A stretch of DNA of 39,531 bases. Origin: Defluviicoccus sp. (GTDB lineage: Bacteria; Pseudomonadota; Alphaproteobacteria; MPNO01). Position numbers and translations under genes: made by a program. The stretch is taken from contig JAJDVM010000290.1 of NCBI GenBank assembly GCA_022826125.1, positions 1-39,531 of the forward strand. The letters are read 5' to 3'. Below, piece after piece: positions 8,050-15,840 of this stretch (positions within the stretch are counted from its first letter, which is position 1; every line of letters begins with the position of its first letter). The notes under the pieces were generated by a model. It had not been told where the DNA came from. It ran no database searches and was given only the letters and a program-made list of their open reading frames with translations.

Positions 8050-8876
8050 AACGCGAAGCGGTCCGCATTTCCGGCCTCAGGGTCCGCTACGCTCCGGGAG
8101 AAGACCCCGCGCTCTCCATCGACGCGCTCTCGGTGGCGGGGGGCGAACGGCTGGCGGTGATCGGGCCGAGCGGATCGGGCAAGACGACCCTGCTGCGCGC
8201 GGTCCAGGGCCTGGTCGCGCCGAGCGAAGGCTCGGTGACGGTGGACGGCGCCCGGACGGTCTCGAGGGCCGCGCGCAGCCGCGCCTTCCGGCGGCGCCAC
8301 GCCGCCGTATTCCAGGAATTCCAGCTGGTCGAGCGCGCGTCGGTGCTGCGCAACGTGCTCTGCGGACGGCTGGGCCACGCGCCGGTGATGTCGAGCGTGC
8401 TTGGGCGGTTCGGCGCCGACGACCGCGCGGTTGCGCTTGCCGCCATCGAGGCGACGGGGCTCTCGGAGTTCGCGCACCGGCGCGTCGATACGCTGTCGGG
8501 CGGTCAGCGCCAGCGGGTCGCGGTGGCCCGCGCGCTCGCCCAGGCGCCGGACCTCATCACAGCCGACGAGCCGGTGAGCAATCTCGACCCCGTCATCGCC
8601 GACGACATCCTGCGGACGGTGATGGGATCGGCCGGGGAACGGGAAATCGCCGTCCTGGCCGTGGTCCACCACCCGTCGCTGGCGACCGCGCACGCGGATC
8701 GGGTCGTCGGACTTTCCGAGGGACGCATCGTCTACGACAGCGCCGGCGATCCGCCTCTCGACGCCTCGGCGCTCCGGCGGATCTACGGCCGCAGCCTGCC
8801 GCCGCAGATCGTCCAGGACGTCAACGCCCGCGAACGCGGCGATGAACAGAGACGCTCCCCTCGCAACGTGGCGTAG
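8046..8876 (+). CDS. PhnC-like ABC transporter ATPase
   Basis: ATP-binding subunit, 276 aa. Walker A GPSGSGKTT is at 40-48, the Q-loop at FQEFQLV (about 89-95), the signature LSGGQ at 150-154, and Walker B at 170-175 with Asp174-Glu175. The insert around VLRNVLCGRLGHAP is typical of PhnC-type ATPases. It overlaps the binding-protein gene by ATGA, and its own end overlaps the permease start by 35 nt. All three transporter genes therefore look translationally coupled. Confidence 0.9.
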   Translation: MKREAVRISGLRVRYAPGEDPALSIDALSVAGGERLAVIGPSGSGKTTLLRAVQGLVAPSEGSVTVDGARTVSRAARSRAFRRRHAAVFQEFQLVERASVLRNVLCGRLGHAPVMSSVLGRFGADDRAVALAAIEATGLSEFAHRRVDTLSGGQRQRVAVARALAQAPDLITADEPVSNLDPVIADDILRTVMGSAGEREIAVLAVVHHPSLATAHADRVVGLSEGRIVYDSAGDPPLDASALRRIYGRSLPPQIVQDVNARERGDEQRRSPRNVA

Positions 8877-9624
8877 CAGCCTCGCCCGCGCGGCGGTTCT
8901 GCTCGGCATCGTCCTCCTGATCGCCTGGGCCTGGGCGGGGACCGGGTTCGATCCGGCGAAGCTCGGCCTCGGCCTTCCGCGTCTCGGCGATTTCCTCGCC
9001 CGCATGGCGCCGCCCGACCTCTCCATCGCCGGCGTGGTTTTCCGGGCGATGCTGGAGACCGTCCAGATCGCGCTGCTCGGAACCGTGCTGGGCGCGGTGC
9101 TGGCGGTCTGGTTCGGTCTGCTGGCCGCGGCCAACCTGACGCCGGCTTACATCCACCAGCCGGTCAAGTGGATCCTGGGCGCGATCCGCGGCGTGCCCGT
9201 CATCCTGCTCGCCCTGATGTTCGTCAGCGCCTACGGGCTCGGCCCGCTGCCGGGAGTGGCGGCGATCGCGCTCCATTCCACCGGGATGCTCGGGAAATTC
9301 TACGCCGAGGCCTTCGAGGCCGCCCGGCCCGGCCCGATCGAGGCGCTCAAGACCACCGGCGCGGCCTGGCCGCAGATCGTCCGGTTCGCCGTCCTGCCGC
9401 AGATCGCGCCCGAGCTCGCCCGCGACACGTTGTTCCGCTTCGAGCTCAACCTGCGCGAGTCGCTGGTGCTGGGCCTGGTCGGGGCCGGCGGGATCGGCTT
9501 TTACATCCAGCTCTACGCGCGCTCCTTCCATTACGAGAAGGTCGCGACGCTCACCCTCGTGGTGCTGGCGATGGTGGTGCTGGTGGAGCAGGCGAGCGTG
9601 CTGACCCGCCGCCGGCTGAGCTGA
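8842..9624 (+). CDS. PhnE-like ABC transporter permease
   Basis: Inner-membrane permease of the PhnE type, 260 aa. It has an N-terminal hydrophobic segment (about 15-33) followed by further membrane spans (for example 73-98 and 110-130). The EAA loop that docks the ATPase is at about EAFEAARPGPIEALKTTGAA, followed by VLPQI. The C-terminal GAGGIGFYIQ block is typical of the family. It is the last gene of the operon and converges, 7 nt apart, on the PEP-mutase family gene. With a single permease the transporter would be a homodimer. Confidence 0.88.
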   Translation: MNRDAPLATWRSSLARAAVLLGIVLLIAWAWAGTGFDPAKLGLGLPRLGDFLARMAPPDLSIAGVVFRAMLETVQIALLGTVLGAVLAVWFGLLAAANLTPAYIHQPVKWILGAIRGVPVILLALMFVSAYGLGPLPGVAAIALHSTGMLGKFYAEAFEAARPGPIEALKTTGAAWPQIVRFAVLPQIAPELARDTLFRFELNLRESLVLGLVGAGGIGFYIQLYARSFHYEKVATLTLVVLAMVVLVEQASVLTRRRLS

Positions 9625-9631
9625 CCGGCCC

Positions 9632-10513
9632 TCACGGCCCCTCGAAACGGTCCTCGAACGCGATCACCTCGCGGAAGCCCATCAGCTCGTTGAAGTCGCC
9701 GAACGGGTGCAGCGTCGTATCGGCCGCGCCAGAGGACCCATGGTCGCGCAGCGCGCGGTAGACCCGGCTCAGCGCCTCGGTCGCGGCGAGGAAGCCGGCG
9801 GCGGGGAAGATCGCGACGCGAAACCCGATCGCGGCGAGCTCGTCGGGCGTCAGCACCGGCGTCAGCCCGCCCTCGACCATGTTGGCCATCAGCGGTCCGT
9901 CGAGCAGCCGCGCGGCCTCCTCCATCTCCTCGACCGAGGCCGGCGCCTCGTAGAACAGAATGTCGGCCCCGGCTTCCTGGAAAGCTTCCAGCCGGCGCAG
10001 CGCCTCGTCCTTGCTGTCGGCCTTGCGGGCGTCGGTGCGCGCGATGACGAGGAAATCGTCGTCGAGCCGGGAATCGAGCGCGACCTTGATCTTGCGCACC
10101 ATCTCGTCGAGCGGGATCAGGCGCTGACCCTCGGTGTGGCCGCATTTCTTGGGGAAGGCCTGGTCCTCGATCTGGATCGCCGCGACTCCGGCCCGCTCGT
10201 AACCCTGAACCGTGTGCCGGACGTTGACCGTTCCCCCGTAGCCGGTATCGGCGTCGGCGATCAGCGGCGTCCTCGTGCCGGCCGCGATCTGGCCGGCGCG
10301 GGACACCATCTCGGTGTAGGTCGCGATCCCGGCGTCGGGCAGGCCGAGATGGGACGCGACCACGCCCGATCCCGTCATGTAGATCGCCGGAAACCCCATC
10401 GAGTCCGCGACCCGCGCCGAGATCATGTCGTAGACGCCGGGCGCGGCGATGAACTCGTCCGATCTCAGCCGCTCGGCGAGCGCGCGGGTCTTGGGAACGA
10501 TACTGTCCTGCAT
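9632..10513 (-). CDS. Isocitrate lyase/PEP mutase family enzyme (oxo-acid lyase)
   Basis: TIM-barrel enzyme of the isocitrate lyase/PEP mutase superfamily, 293 aa. Family features are DADTGYG (87-93, Mg-binding), IEDQ (115-118) and the lyase loop KKCGH (122-126) with catalytic Cys124. This loop marks C-C lyases such as 2-methylisocitrate lyase or 2,3-dimethylmalate lyase rather than phosphonate-forming PEP mutases. The ATG at 10513 is chosen because GGAGG lies 9-13 nt upstream; a longer in-frame extension has no support. It has no metabolic partner next to it, so the exact substrate (methylisocitrate, dimethylmalate, oxaloacetate) remains open. Confidence 0.82.
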   Translation of the reverse strand: MQDSIVPKTRALAERLRSDEFIAAPGVYDMISARVADSMGFPAIYMTGSGVVASHLGLPDAGIATYTEMVSRAGQIAAGTRTPLIADADTGYGGTVNVRHTVQGYERAGVAAIQIEDQAFPKKCGHTEGQRLIPLDEMVRKIKVALDSRLDDDFLVIARTDARKADSKDEALRRLEAFQEAGADILFYEAPASVEEMEEAARLLDGPLMANMVEGGLTPVLTPDELAAIGFRVAIFPAAGFLAATEALSRVYRALRDHGSSGAADTTLHPFGDFNELMGFREVIAFEDRFEGP

Positions 10514-10634
10514 GGCTTGGGGTCCTCCGCCTGGATGGCGGGACCCTACCCGGTCGGGCCTTCGTCGAGAAGGCATACGACGACGACGCGGTGGTGTTGC
10601 GATGAATTATGCGGGAAATCCGGAGAAAACCCCT

Positions 10635-10662
10635 TTGCACCGATCCCACCCCGACATATAGT
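10635..10662 (+). promoter_or_regulatory. Sigma70-type promoter of gcrA
   Basis: TTGCAC (10635-10640), 16-nt spacer, TATAGT (10657-10662). The predicted start is near 10669, leaving a leader of about 45 nt and the ribosome site AGGGAAGG just before the gcrA ATG. I saw no GANTC site in the gap, so CcrM/GcrA-type autoregulation is not evident. Confidence 0.6.
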
Positions 10663-10713
10663 TGTAACATTCGCATAAGACACGAGATGTAGCGTGCTCA
10701 AAGGGAAGGATCG

Positions 10714-11076
10714 ATGACTTGGACACCGGAGAGGGTCGATAGCCTGGTGCGGCTGTGGTCGGATGGGTTGTCGGCTCGGCAGATCGCCGAAAAGCTCGGC
10801 GGGGTTACGCGGAACGCCGTCATCGGCAAGGCGCATCGTCTCAACCTCCAGCGCGGCGCGCCCACGCCAGAGCCCGCGCCCGAACCTCCGCCGCCCCGGA
10901 TCGACTACCCGATCACGCCGATGCCGGAGGTGAAGAGCTGGATGTGCCGCTGGCAGACCGGCGACCCGGGCCGTTTTGGGCTCTATATCTGCGGCAAGAC
11001 GGTGCAGCCGGGACGGCAGTTCTGCGCCGAGCACCTGACGGCCGCGTATCTGATGAGGAAGCAGAGCGCGGCCTGA
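10714..11076 (+). CDS. gcrA: GcrA cell-cycle regulator
   Basis: GcrA is a sigma70-binding transcription factor restricted essentially to Alphaproteobacteria. It activates cell-cycle genes at CcrM-methylated GANTC promoters. The N-terminal DNA-binding helices read MTWTPERVDSLVRLWSDG and continue to VTRNAVIGKAHRLNL (residues 1-46). A proline-rich linker (50-64) follows. The C-terminal sigma-binding module carries the conserved CRW (about 75-77), CGK and FCAEH cysteine/histidine blocks. At 120 aa it is shorter than Caulobacter GcrA (about 173 aa), mostly through a shorter linker. AGGGAAGG precedes the ATG. It converges on the amidase gene. Confidence 0.93.
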   Translation: MTWTPERVDSLVRLWSDGLSARQIAEKLGGVTRNAVIGKAHRLNLQRGAPTPEPAPEPPPPRIDYPITPMPEVKSWMCRWQTGDPGRFGLYICGKTVQPGRQFCAEHLTAAYLMRKQSAA

Positions 11077-11092
11077 CGTTCCTTCGCCCGCG

Positions 11093-12376
11093 CTAACTTG
11101 CCTCAAGCGCCGTCCAGGCCCAGTTCGCGAGCTGGATCAGCCGGTCGTCGCCGCCTGTCGGACCGACCAGCTGCACGCCGACGGGGAGCCCGTTGGGGCC
11201 GGTGAAGGCGGGCAGGGTGACGCAGGGGCGGTGCATCATCGTCCATACCCGGTTGAACGAGGATTTCTGGATCCCGGTGAGGTCGTCGGACGGTTCTCCC
11301 GGCGCGCTCGCCGTCAGGATGAAGTCGAAGCGTTCGAAAAGCCCGGCCAGCGCCTCCCGGCACTTCCCGGCGGTCTCGCCGGCGGCCGCGTAGTCCTCCT
11401 CGGAGGAGTTTTCGCCAAGCGCCACCTGGTCCTGGATCCAGCGGTTGAGCCGATTGCGGCGATTGGCGATTTCCCAAGCGAGCGAGCGGCCTCCCTCCAC
11501 CGCGGTGATGACGCTGAACGCGGCCTCGGCTCCGTCGAAGACCGGCGGCAGCTCCACGTCGGACACCGCCGCTCCCGCGCGTTCCAGCGCGGCCGCGGCC
11601 GAGTCGACCGCGTCCACCGTCTCCGGCAGGGCGTCTTCCCAGTTGGGGGCGCGGCAAACGCCGACGCGCGGGGCTGCCGGCATTTCGTCGAGGGGTATGA
11701 CGGGGGTTTCCGTCATGGCCGCGCGGACCAGCGCGATGTCGCGGACCGAGCGGGCGAAGATGCCGATGGTGTCGAGGCTCGGGCGGACATGCCGGAGCCC
11801 GCCCCGGTCGATCCCGTCGAGGCTCGCCTTGTAGCCCACCGTGCCGCAGGAGGCCGCCGGCATGATCATCGACCCGCCGGTCTGGCTGCCGAGGGTCACG
11901 GGAACCATGCAGTCGGCGACCGCCGCGGCCGAGCCGGACGAGGAAACGCCGGGGCTCCGCGAAAAATCGCGCGGGTTCTTCACCCCGACCGGAACCGGAC
12001 TGGCGAACTCGGTGGTGGTGGCCTTGCCGAGGATCACCGCGCCGGCCCGCCGCAACGCCGCGACGCAAGCAGAATCGCGCGCCGGGCGGTGCCCCTCGTG
12101 AATCGCCGAGCCGTACTCGGTCGGCAGGTCAGCGGTATCGAAGATGTCCTTGATGCCGACCGGAATCCCCTTGAGGGGTCCCTGCCCGACGGCGTCCGAC
12201 ATGCAGGCCTGGCCGAGGGCGTGGGCGGGCTCGAGGTGCGCCCAGGCGCCGATCTCGCCGTCGCGGAGCGCGATACGGTCGAGGCAAGATGAGACCAGAT
12301 CCCGCGACCTGATGTCGCCATTGGCGAGGAGCGCGGCCGCCTCCGTGGCGTCAAGGGTGTTGAGTGCTTCGTTCAT
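11093..12376 (-). CDS. Amidase-signature family hydrolase
   Basis: Cytoplasmic amidase with the Ser-cisSer-Lys triad: Lys76 (GIPVGIKDIFDT), Ser145 (PGVSSSGSAAA) and nucleophile Ser169 (SQTGGSMIMPAAS). The 69- and 24-residue spacings are those of malonamidase-type enzymes. Length is 427 aa from ATG 12376, which has GGGG 7 nt upstream. ATG 12388 (four residues longer) is possible but has no ribosome site. It lies downstream of boxCB on the same strand, separated by a palindromic repeat, so it is probably a separate transcription unit. The substrate cannot be predicted; it is not the GatA subunit, since no gatB or gatC is present. Confidence 0.85.
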   Translation of the reverse strand: MNEALNTLDATEAAALLANGDIRSRDLVSSCLDRIALRDGEIGAWAHLEPAHALGQACMSDAVGQGPLKGIPVGIKDIFDTADLPTEYGSAIHEGHRPARDSACVAALRRAGAVILGKATTTEFASPVPVGVKNPRDFSRSPGVSSSGSAAAVADCMVPVTLGSQTGGSMIMPAASCGTVGYKASLDGIDRGGLRHVRPSLDTIGIFARSVRDIALVRAAMTETPVIPLDEMPAAPRVGVCRAPNWEDALPETVDAVDSAAAALERAGAAVSDVELPPVFDGAEAAFSVITAVEGGRSLAWEIANRRNRLNRWIQDQVALGENSSEEDYAAAGETAGKCREALAGLFERFDFILTASAPGEPSDDLTGIQKSSFNRVWTMMHRPCVTLPAFTGPNGLPVGVQLVGPTGGDDRLIQLANWAWTALEAS

Positions 12377-12407
12377 CGCGGACCCCATTTCGTAACAGGC
12401 GGGCCGT

Positions 12408-12505
12408 CCCTCGATACGGTGTTGGCGCGCCTACTCGGGATGAGGAACCCCTATTGGGCAACCATACCCTCACCCCGAGTAGCCGCGAAGCGGCGTATCG
12501 AAGGG
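12408..12505. repeat. Intergenic palindromic repeat, copy 1
   Basis: Imperfect inverted repeat of about 98 bp between boxB and the amidase gene. The left arm starts CCCTCGATACGG and contains CTACTCGGGATGAGG. The right arm contains CCCTCACCCCGAGTAG and ends GTATCGAAGGG. The arms pair with each other around a short AT-richer centre. A second copy is at 22507-22597. The layout matches REP/BIME-like dispersed elements and could act as a transcript-stabilising or terminating hairpin. Confidence 0.75.
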
Positions 12506-12516
12506 CGTGAACGCCC

Positions 12517-13944
12517 CTAGCTGAAGCGCACGTACTCGAAGCTCGACGGGTCCTCGTGGTTGATGCCGCGGGACGGCGGCGCGACCCAGCTTGCGATCTT
12601 GCCGGGCTCGACGACGCGCTTCATCAGCGACTGGACGAAGGCGCGGTCCTCCTCGTCGGGCAGCCACTCGCCGTGCCTCCGGGTCCACTCGGCCTCGGAG
12701 AGGATCTTGCCCTTGGGCGAGACCCGGACGTCGGCGAAGTTGCCGATGCGCCGGTTGAAGGCACGGTGCGGCAGCCTGAACTGGAAGTCGATTCCGGCCC
12801 GTTTGACGTTGCGGTTCCACCGCGTCATGCCGCGCTGGCAGTCCTTGATGTACTCCTCGCGCAACCGTTCGTTGACCGTGTTCAGCGCCGGCTGCTCCTC
12901 GAGAACGATCTCGTCGCCCTTCACCACGTGGACCGGCGAGGTGCCTTCCAGCAGGCGGTGATCGTCCTCGATCATGGTCTCCTGGAAACGGCCCTTGAGG
13001 CTCTGGTTGAAGTAGTTCGCCGCGTTGGTCGAAGTCTCCTGGCCGAACAGGTCGAGCGAGACGCTGAAGTGGAAGTTCATGAACTTCTGCAGCGTCGGCA
13101 TGTCGACCGCGCCGGCCGCGCGCACGCGCTCCGGATCGTCGGTCCTGAGCTCGTTCATCACCTCGCAGGTGCGCTGGATGACGCGGCCCACGCCGGTCTC
13201 GCCAATGAACATGTGGTGGCCTTCCTCGGTCAGCATGAACTGACAGGTCCGCGCCAGCGGATCGAAGCCGGATTCGGCGAGCGAGGCGAGCTGGTACTTG
13301 CCGTCGCGGTCGGTGAAGTAGGTGAACATGAAGAACGACAGCCAGTCGGGCGTCTTCTCGTTGAACGCGCCGAGGATGCGGGGCTTGTCGGGATCGCCCG
13401 AATGGCGCTCCAGCATGGCCTCGGCCTCCTCGCGCCCGTCGCGGCCGAAATAGGCGTGCAGCAGGTAGACCATCGCCCACAGATGCCGTCCCTCCTCGAC
13501 ATTCACCTGGAAGATGTTGCGGAGGTCGTAGAGCGAGGGGCAGGTGAGCCCCAGCATGCGCTGCTGCTCGACCGAGGCGGGCTCGGTGTCGCCCTGGGTG
13601 ACGATCAGCCGGCGCAGCGTCGAGCGGTACTCGCCCGGCACCTCCTGCCAGACATCCTCGCCCTTGTGCTCGCCGAAGGAGATCTTCTTCCCGGCCTCTT
13701 CCGGGTTGACGAAGATCCCCCAGCGGTAGTCCGGCATCTTGACGAAGTCGTAATGCGCCCAGCCGTCGGGCTCGACGCTGATCGCGGTGCGAAGATAGAT
13801 GTCGAAGTTCTTCGTGCCTTCGGGGCCGAGCTCGTGCCACCAGCTCAGGAATTCGGGCTGCCACGCCTCAAGCGCGCGCTGCAGCCGCCGGTTGTCGGCC
13901 AGGTCGACATTGTTGGGGATCCGCTCGTTGTAGTTGATCGCCAT
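12517..13944 (-). CDS. boxB: Benzoyl-CoA 2,3-epoxidase, oxygenase subunit BoxB
   Basis: Diiron oxygenase that converts benzoyl-CoA to 2,3-epoxybenzoyl-CoA in the aerobic box pathway, using electrons from the reductase BoxA. The protein is 475 aa and begins MAINYNERIPNNVDL, the family N-terminus. By analogy with the Azoarcus enzyme the iron ligands are Glu121, Glu151/His154 (EEGRH), Asp212 and Glu241/His244 (EEGHH). The ATG at 13944 is preceded by GGAGGG and lies 2 nt after the boxC stop, so the two are co-translated. No boxA is in the window, so the reductase must be encoded elsewhere. Confidence 0.95.
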   Translation of the reverse strand: MAINYNERIPNNVDLADNRRLQRALEAWQPEFLSWWHELGPEGTKNFDIYLRTAISVEPDGWAHYDFVKMPDYRWGIFVNPEEAGKKISFGEHKGEDVWQEVPGEYRSTLRRLIVTQGDTEPASVEQQRMLGLTCPSLYDLRNIFQVNVEEGRHLWAMVYLLHAYFGRDGREEAEAMLERHSGDPDKPRILGAFNEKTPDWLSFFMFTYFTDRDGKYQLASLAESGFDPLARTCQFMLTEEGHHMFIGETGVGRVIQRTCEVMNELRTDDPERVRAAGAVDMPTLQKFMNFHFSVSLDLFGQETSTNAANYFNQSLKGRFQETMIEDDHRLLEGTSPVHVVKGDEIVLEEQPALNTVNERLREEYIKDCQRGMTRWNRNVKRAGIDFQFRLPHRAFNRRIGNFADVRVSPKGKILSEAEWTRRHGEWLPDEEDRAFVQSLMKRVVEPGKIASWVAPPSRGINHEDPSSFEYVRFS

Positions 13945-13946
13945 GG

Positions 13947-15641
13947 TCAAACCCTCCGTCTGTCGTATTGGCTCTTGCGGCCGGTGCCGTAGAGCTTGAG
14001 CGCGCCGTTATCGCCGGCGGCGTTTGGCCGCTGGAAGATCCAGTTCTGCCACGCGCTCAGCCGCCCGAAGATCTTGGTCTCCAGGGTCTCGGGACCGGCG
14101 AAGCGGAGGCTCGCCTCCATGCCGGTCAGCGCATCGGGGGAGAAGCTCGCGCGCTCCTCGATGGCGATGCGGATCTCGTCTTCCCAGTCGATGTCGTCCG
14201 GGATGAAGGTCACCAGCCCGAGCGCCTCGGCGTCCTCCGCCTCGAGCGGCTCGCCCTGGCGCTCCTCCGCCCCGGCGACCCTCTCCGGCGCGGCGAGGAA
14301 GCGGCTCTCGAGCCGGGTGAGCCCGCTCGACATCGTGTAGGGGCCGAAATTCATTCCCGTCAGCCGCACCGTCGCGGGCGGCTCGTTGCTGCCCTCGAAG
14401 ACACCGTCCAGCATGTAGGAACGATCGCTCGCGAGGACGAGCTCCAGCAGCGTGCCAGCGAAGCAGCTGCCGGGCTCGATCAGCGCGATCAGGCTGCGCG
14501 AGCTCACGTCGACCCGCTTGAGCACGCGCTTGAGATAGAGCGCGATCTCGCGCACCAGCCAGTCGTCGGCGTTGTCGAGCAGCGCCTTGTCGGCGGCGGC
14601 GACCAGCGCGGCGTCGCCCTCGGTCCGGAATACCCAGGTGCCGATCTCCTGCTCGTTGAGGCGGAGCTCCATGATCGCGTCGTCGAGCTCGCGGGCGAGC
14701 GCGAACGGCCAGAACGACGTGCCGGCTTCGTGGATTTCGGCGGCGGTCCCGGGCGGCGCGGACTCCGGCGCGCGGATAACGATCGTCGCGGTGGAGTCGG
14801 CGCGGTCGAGCGCGACCGTCACATGGTCGTAGACGATCCGCCCGCCGCCGATCTCGCGGTTGAGCGGCGCGAGAACGACGCCCCTGGCATCCTTCGGCCG
14901 GTCGGACCGGTCGGCGAACTCGCGGGCGCGCTCGGAGACGATCTCCTGGAAGCGCGCGCCGGGAACCAGCTCGTCGATCAGGTTCCAGTCGACCGCCCGC
15001 TTGCCGCGCATGCCTTCCGAGGTGGTGCAGAAGAAATCGGCGTGGTCGTGGCGCACCTTCCGCTTGTCGACCAGCCGGGTGAGCCCGCCGGTGCCGGGGA
15101 GGACGGCGAGCAGCGGGAGCTCGGGCAGCGAGACCGTCGAGGAACCGTCGTCGATCAGCATGATGTAGTCGCAGGCGAGCGCGAGCTCGTAGCCGCCGCC
15201 GGCCGCCGTGCCGTTGATCGCGCAGATATAGGTCTGGTGCGAGTTGCCGGTGGCGTCCTCGATCCCGTTCCGCGTCTCGTTGGTGAACTTGCAGAAATTG
15301 ACCTTGTGGGCGTGCGAGGACCGGCCGAGCATGTTGATGTTGGCGCCGGCGCAGAACACGCGCGGCTTGTCGGAGGTCATGACGACGCAGCCGACCTCGG
15401 GATGCTCGAACCGCAGCCGCTGGATCGCGTCGTAGAGTTCGATATCGACCCCGAGGTCATAGGAGTTGAGCTTGAGCGAATAACCCGGCACCAGGGTCGC
15501 GTTCTCGTCGACGTCCATCGCGAGCCGGGCGACGTTGCCCTCGATCGTCAGCTTCCAGTGGCGGTAGGCATCGGGATGGGTCTGGATGTCGATGCGTCCG
15601 TTGCCTTCCTCGTTACGGAGATCGCCAGCGGTTTCGGTCAT
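13947..15641 (-). CDS. boxC: Benzoyl-CoA-dihydrodiol lyase BoxC
   Basis: Crotonase-family enzyme that opens the ring of 2,3-epoxybenzoyl-CoA, releasing formate and forming 3,4-dehydroadipyl-CoA semialdehyde. The protein is 564 aa, the usual length. The first crotonase-like half shows CAGANINMLG and the oxyanion block INGTAAGGGYELALACD. The second half is the more divergent family-specific part, ending near QRPNAAGDNGALKLYGTGRK. It is the first gene of a boxC-boxB operon read from a strong promoter at 15692-15720. Confidence 0.95.
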   Translation of the reverse strand: MTETAGDLRNEEGNGRIDIQTHPDAYRHWKLTIEGNVARLAMDVDENATLVPGYSLKLNSYDLGVDIELYDAIQRLRFEHPEVGCVVMTSDKPRVFCAGANINMLGRSSHAHKVNFCKFTNETRNGIEDATGNSHQTYICAINGTAAGGGYELALACDYIMLIDDGSSTVSLPELPLLAVLPGTGGLTRLVDKRKVRHDHADFFCTTSEGMRGKRAVDWNLIDELVPGARFQEIVSERAREFADRSDRPKDARGVVLAPLNREIGGGRIVYDHVTVALDRADSTATIVIRAPESAPPGTAAEIHEAGTSFWPFALARELDDAIMELRLNEQEIGTWVFRTEGDAALVAAADKALLDNADDWLVREIALYLKRVLKRVDVSSRSLIALIEPGSCFAGTLLELVLASDRSYMLDGVFEGSNEPPATVRLTGMNFGPYTMSSGLTRLESRFLAAPERVAGAEERQGEPLEAEDAEALGLVTFIPDDIDWEDEIRIAIEERASFSPDALTGMEASLRFAGPETLETKIFGRLSAWQNWIFQRPNAAGDNGALKLYGTGRKSQYDRRRV

Positions 15642-15691
15642 TGCTCCCCCTCCTGATCGAAACTTCGCCGCTTTCGGGTCAGAACAGAAAC

Positions 15692-15725
15692 TATTTATTT
15701 GTCAATTGTTGGGTTGTCAACAATT
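15692..15725 (-). promoter_or_regulatory. boxCB promoter with overlapping dyad operator
   Basis: Reading toward boxC, TTGACA (complement of 15715-15720) and TAAATA (complement of 15692-15697) are separated by exactly 17 nt. Two overlapping dyads cover the -35 and spacer. One is AATTGTT-N8-AACAATT (15704-15725) with perfect 7-bp arms. The other is TTGTCAACAA (15714-15723), which fits the TTGT-N2-ACAA pattern of FCD-type GntR regulators. Occupation would block transcription, so boxCB is probably repressed until an effector is present. No regulator gene is adjacent. Confidence 0.7.
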
Positions 15726-15840
15726 TTTGTCCCGGCGGGCGGTGTCGCCATGCCGGATTGTATGAGATCGCCGGAAAAACGGCATTGGCAATCCCTTCCG
15801 CCCCGCCCCACTTTCGATCCCGGCACAGGGAACGAAGGCG

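Noticed and set aside
7174-9624. Classical phosphonate uptake system (phnDCE)
   Set aside because: No C-P lyase, phosphonatase or phosphite dehydrogenase gene is near; the genes are coupled to a di-heme protein and MntR, so the phn gene symbols would mislead.
9632-10513. PEP mutase making phosphonates, linked to the neighbouring PhnD-type transporter
   Set aside because: It carries the lyase loop KKCGH with a cysteine, typical of C-C lyases, and is convergent rather than co-transcribed with the transporter.
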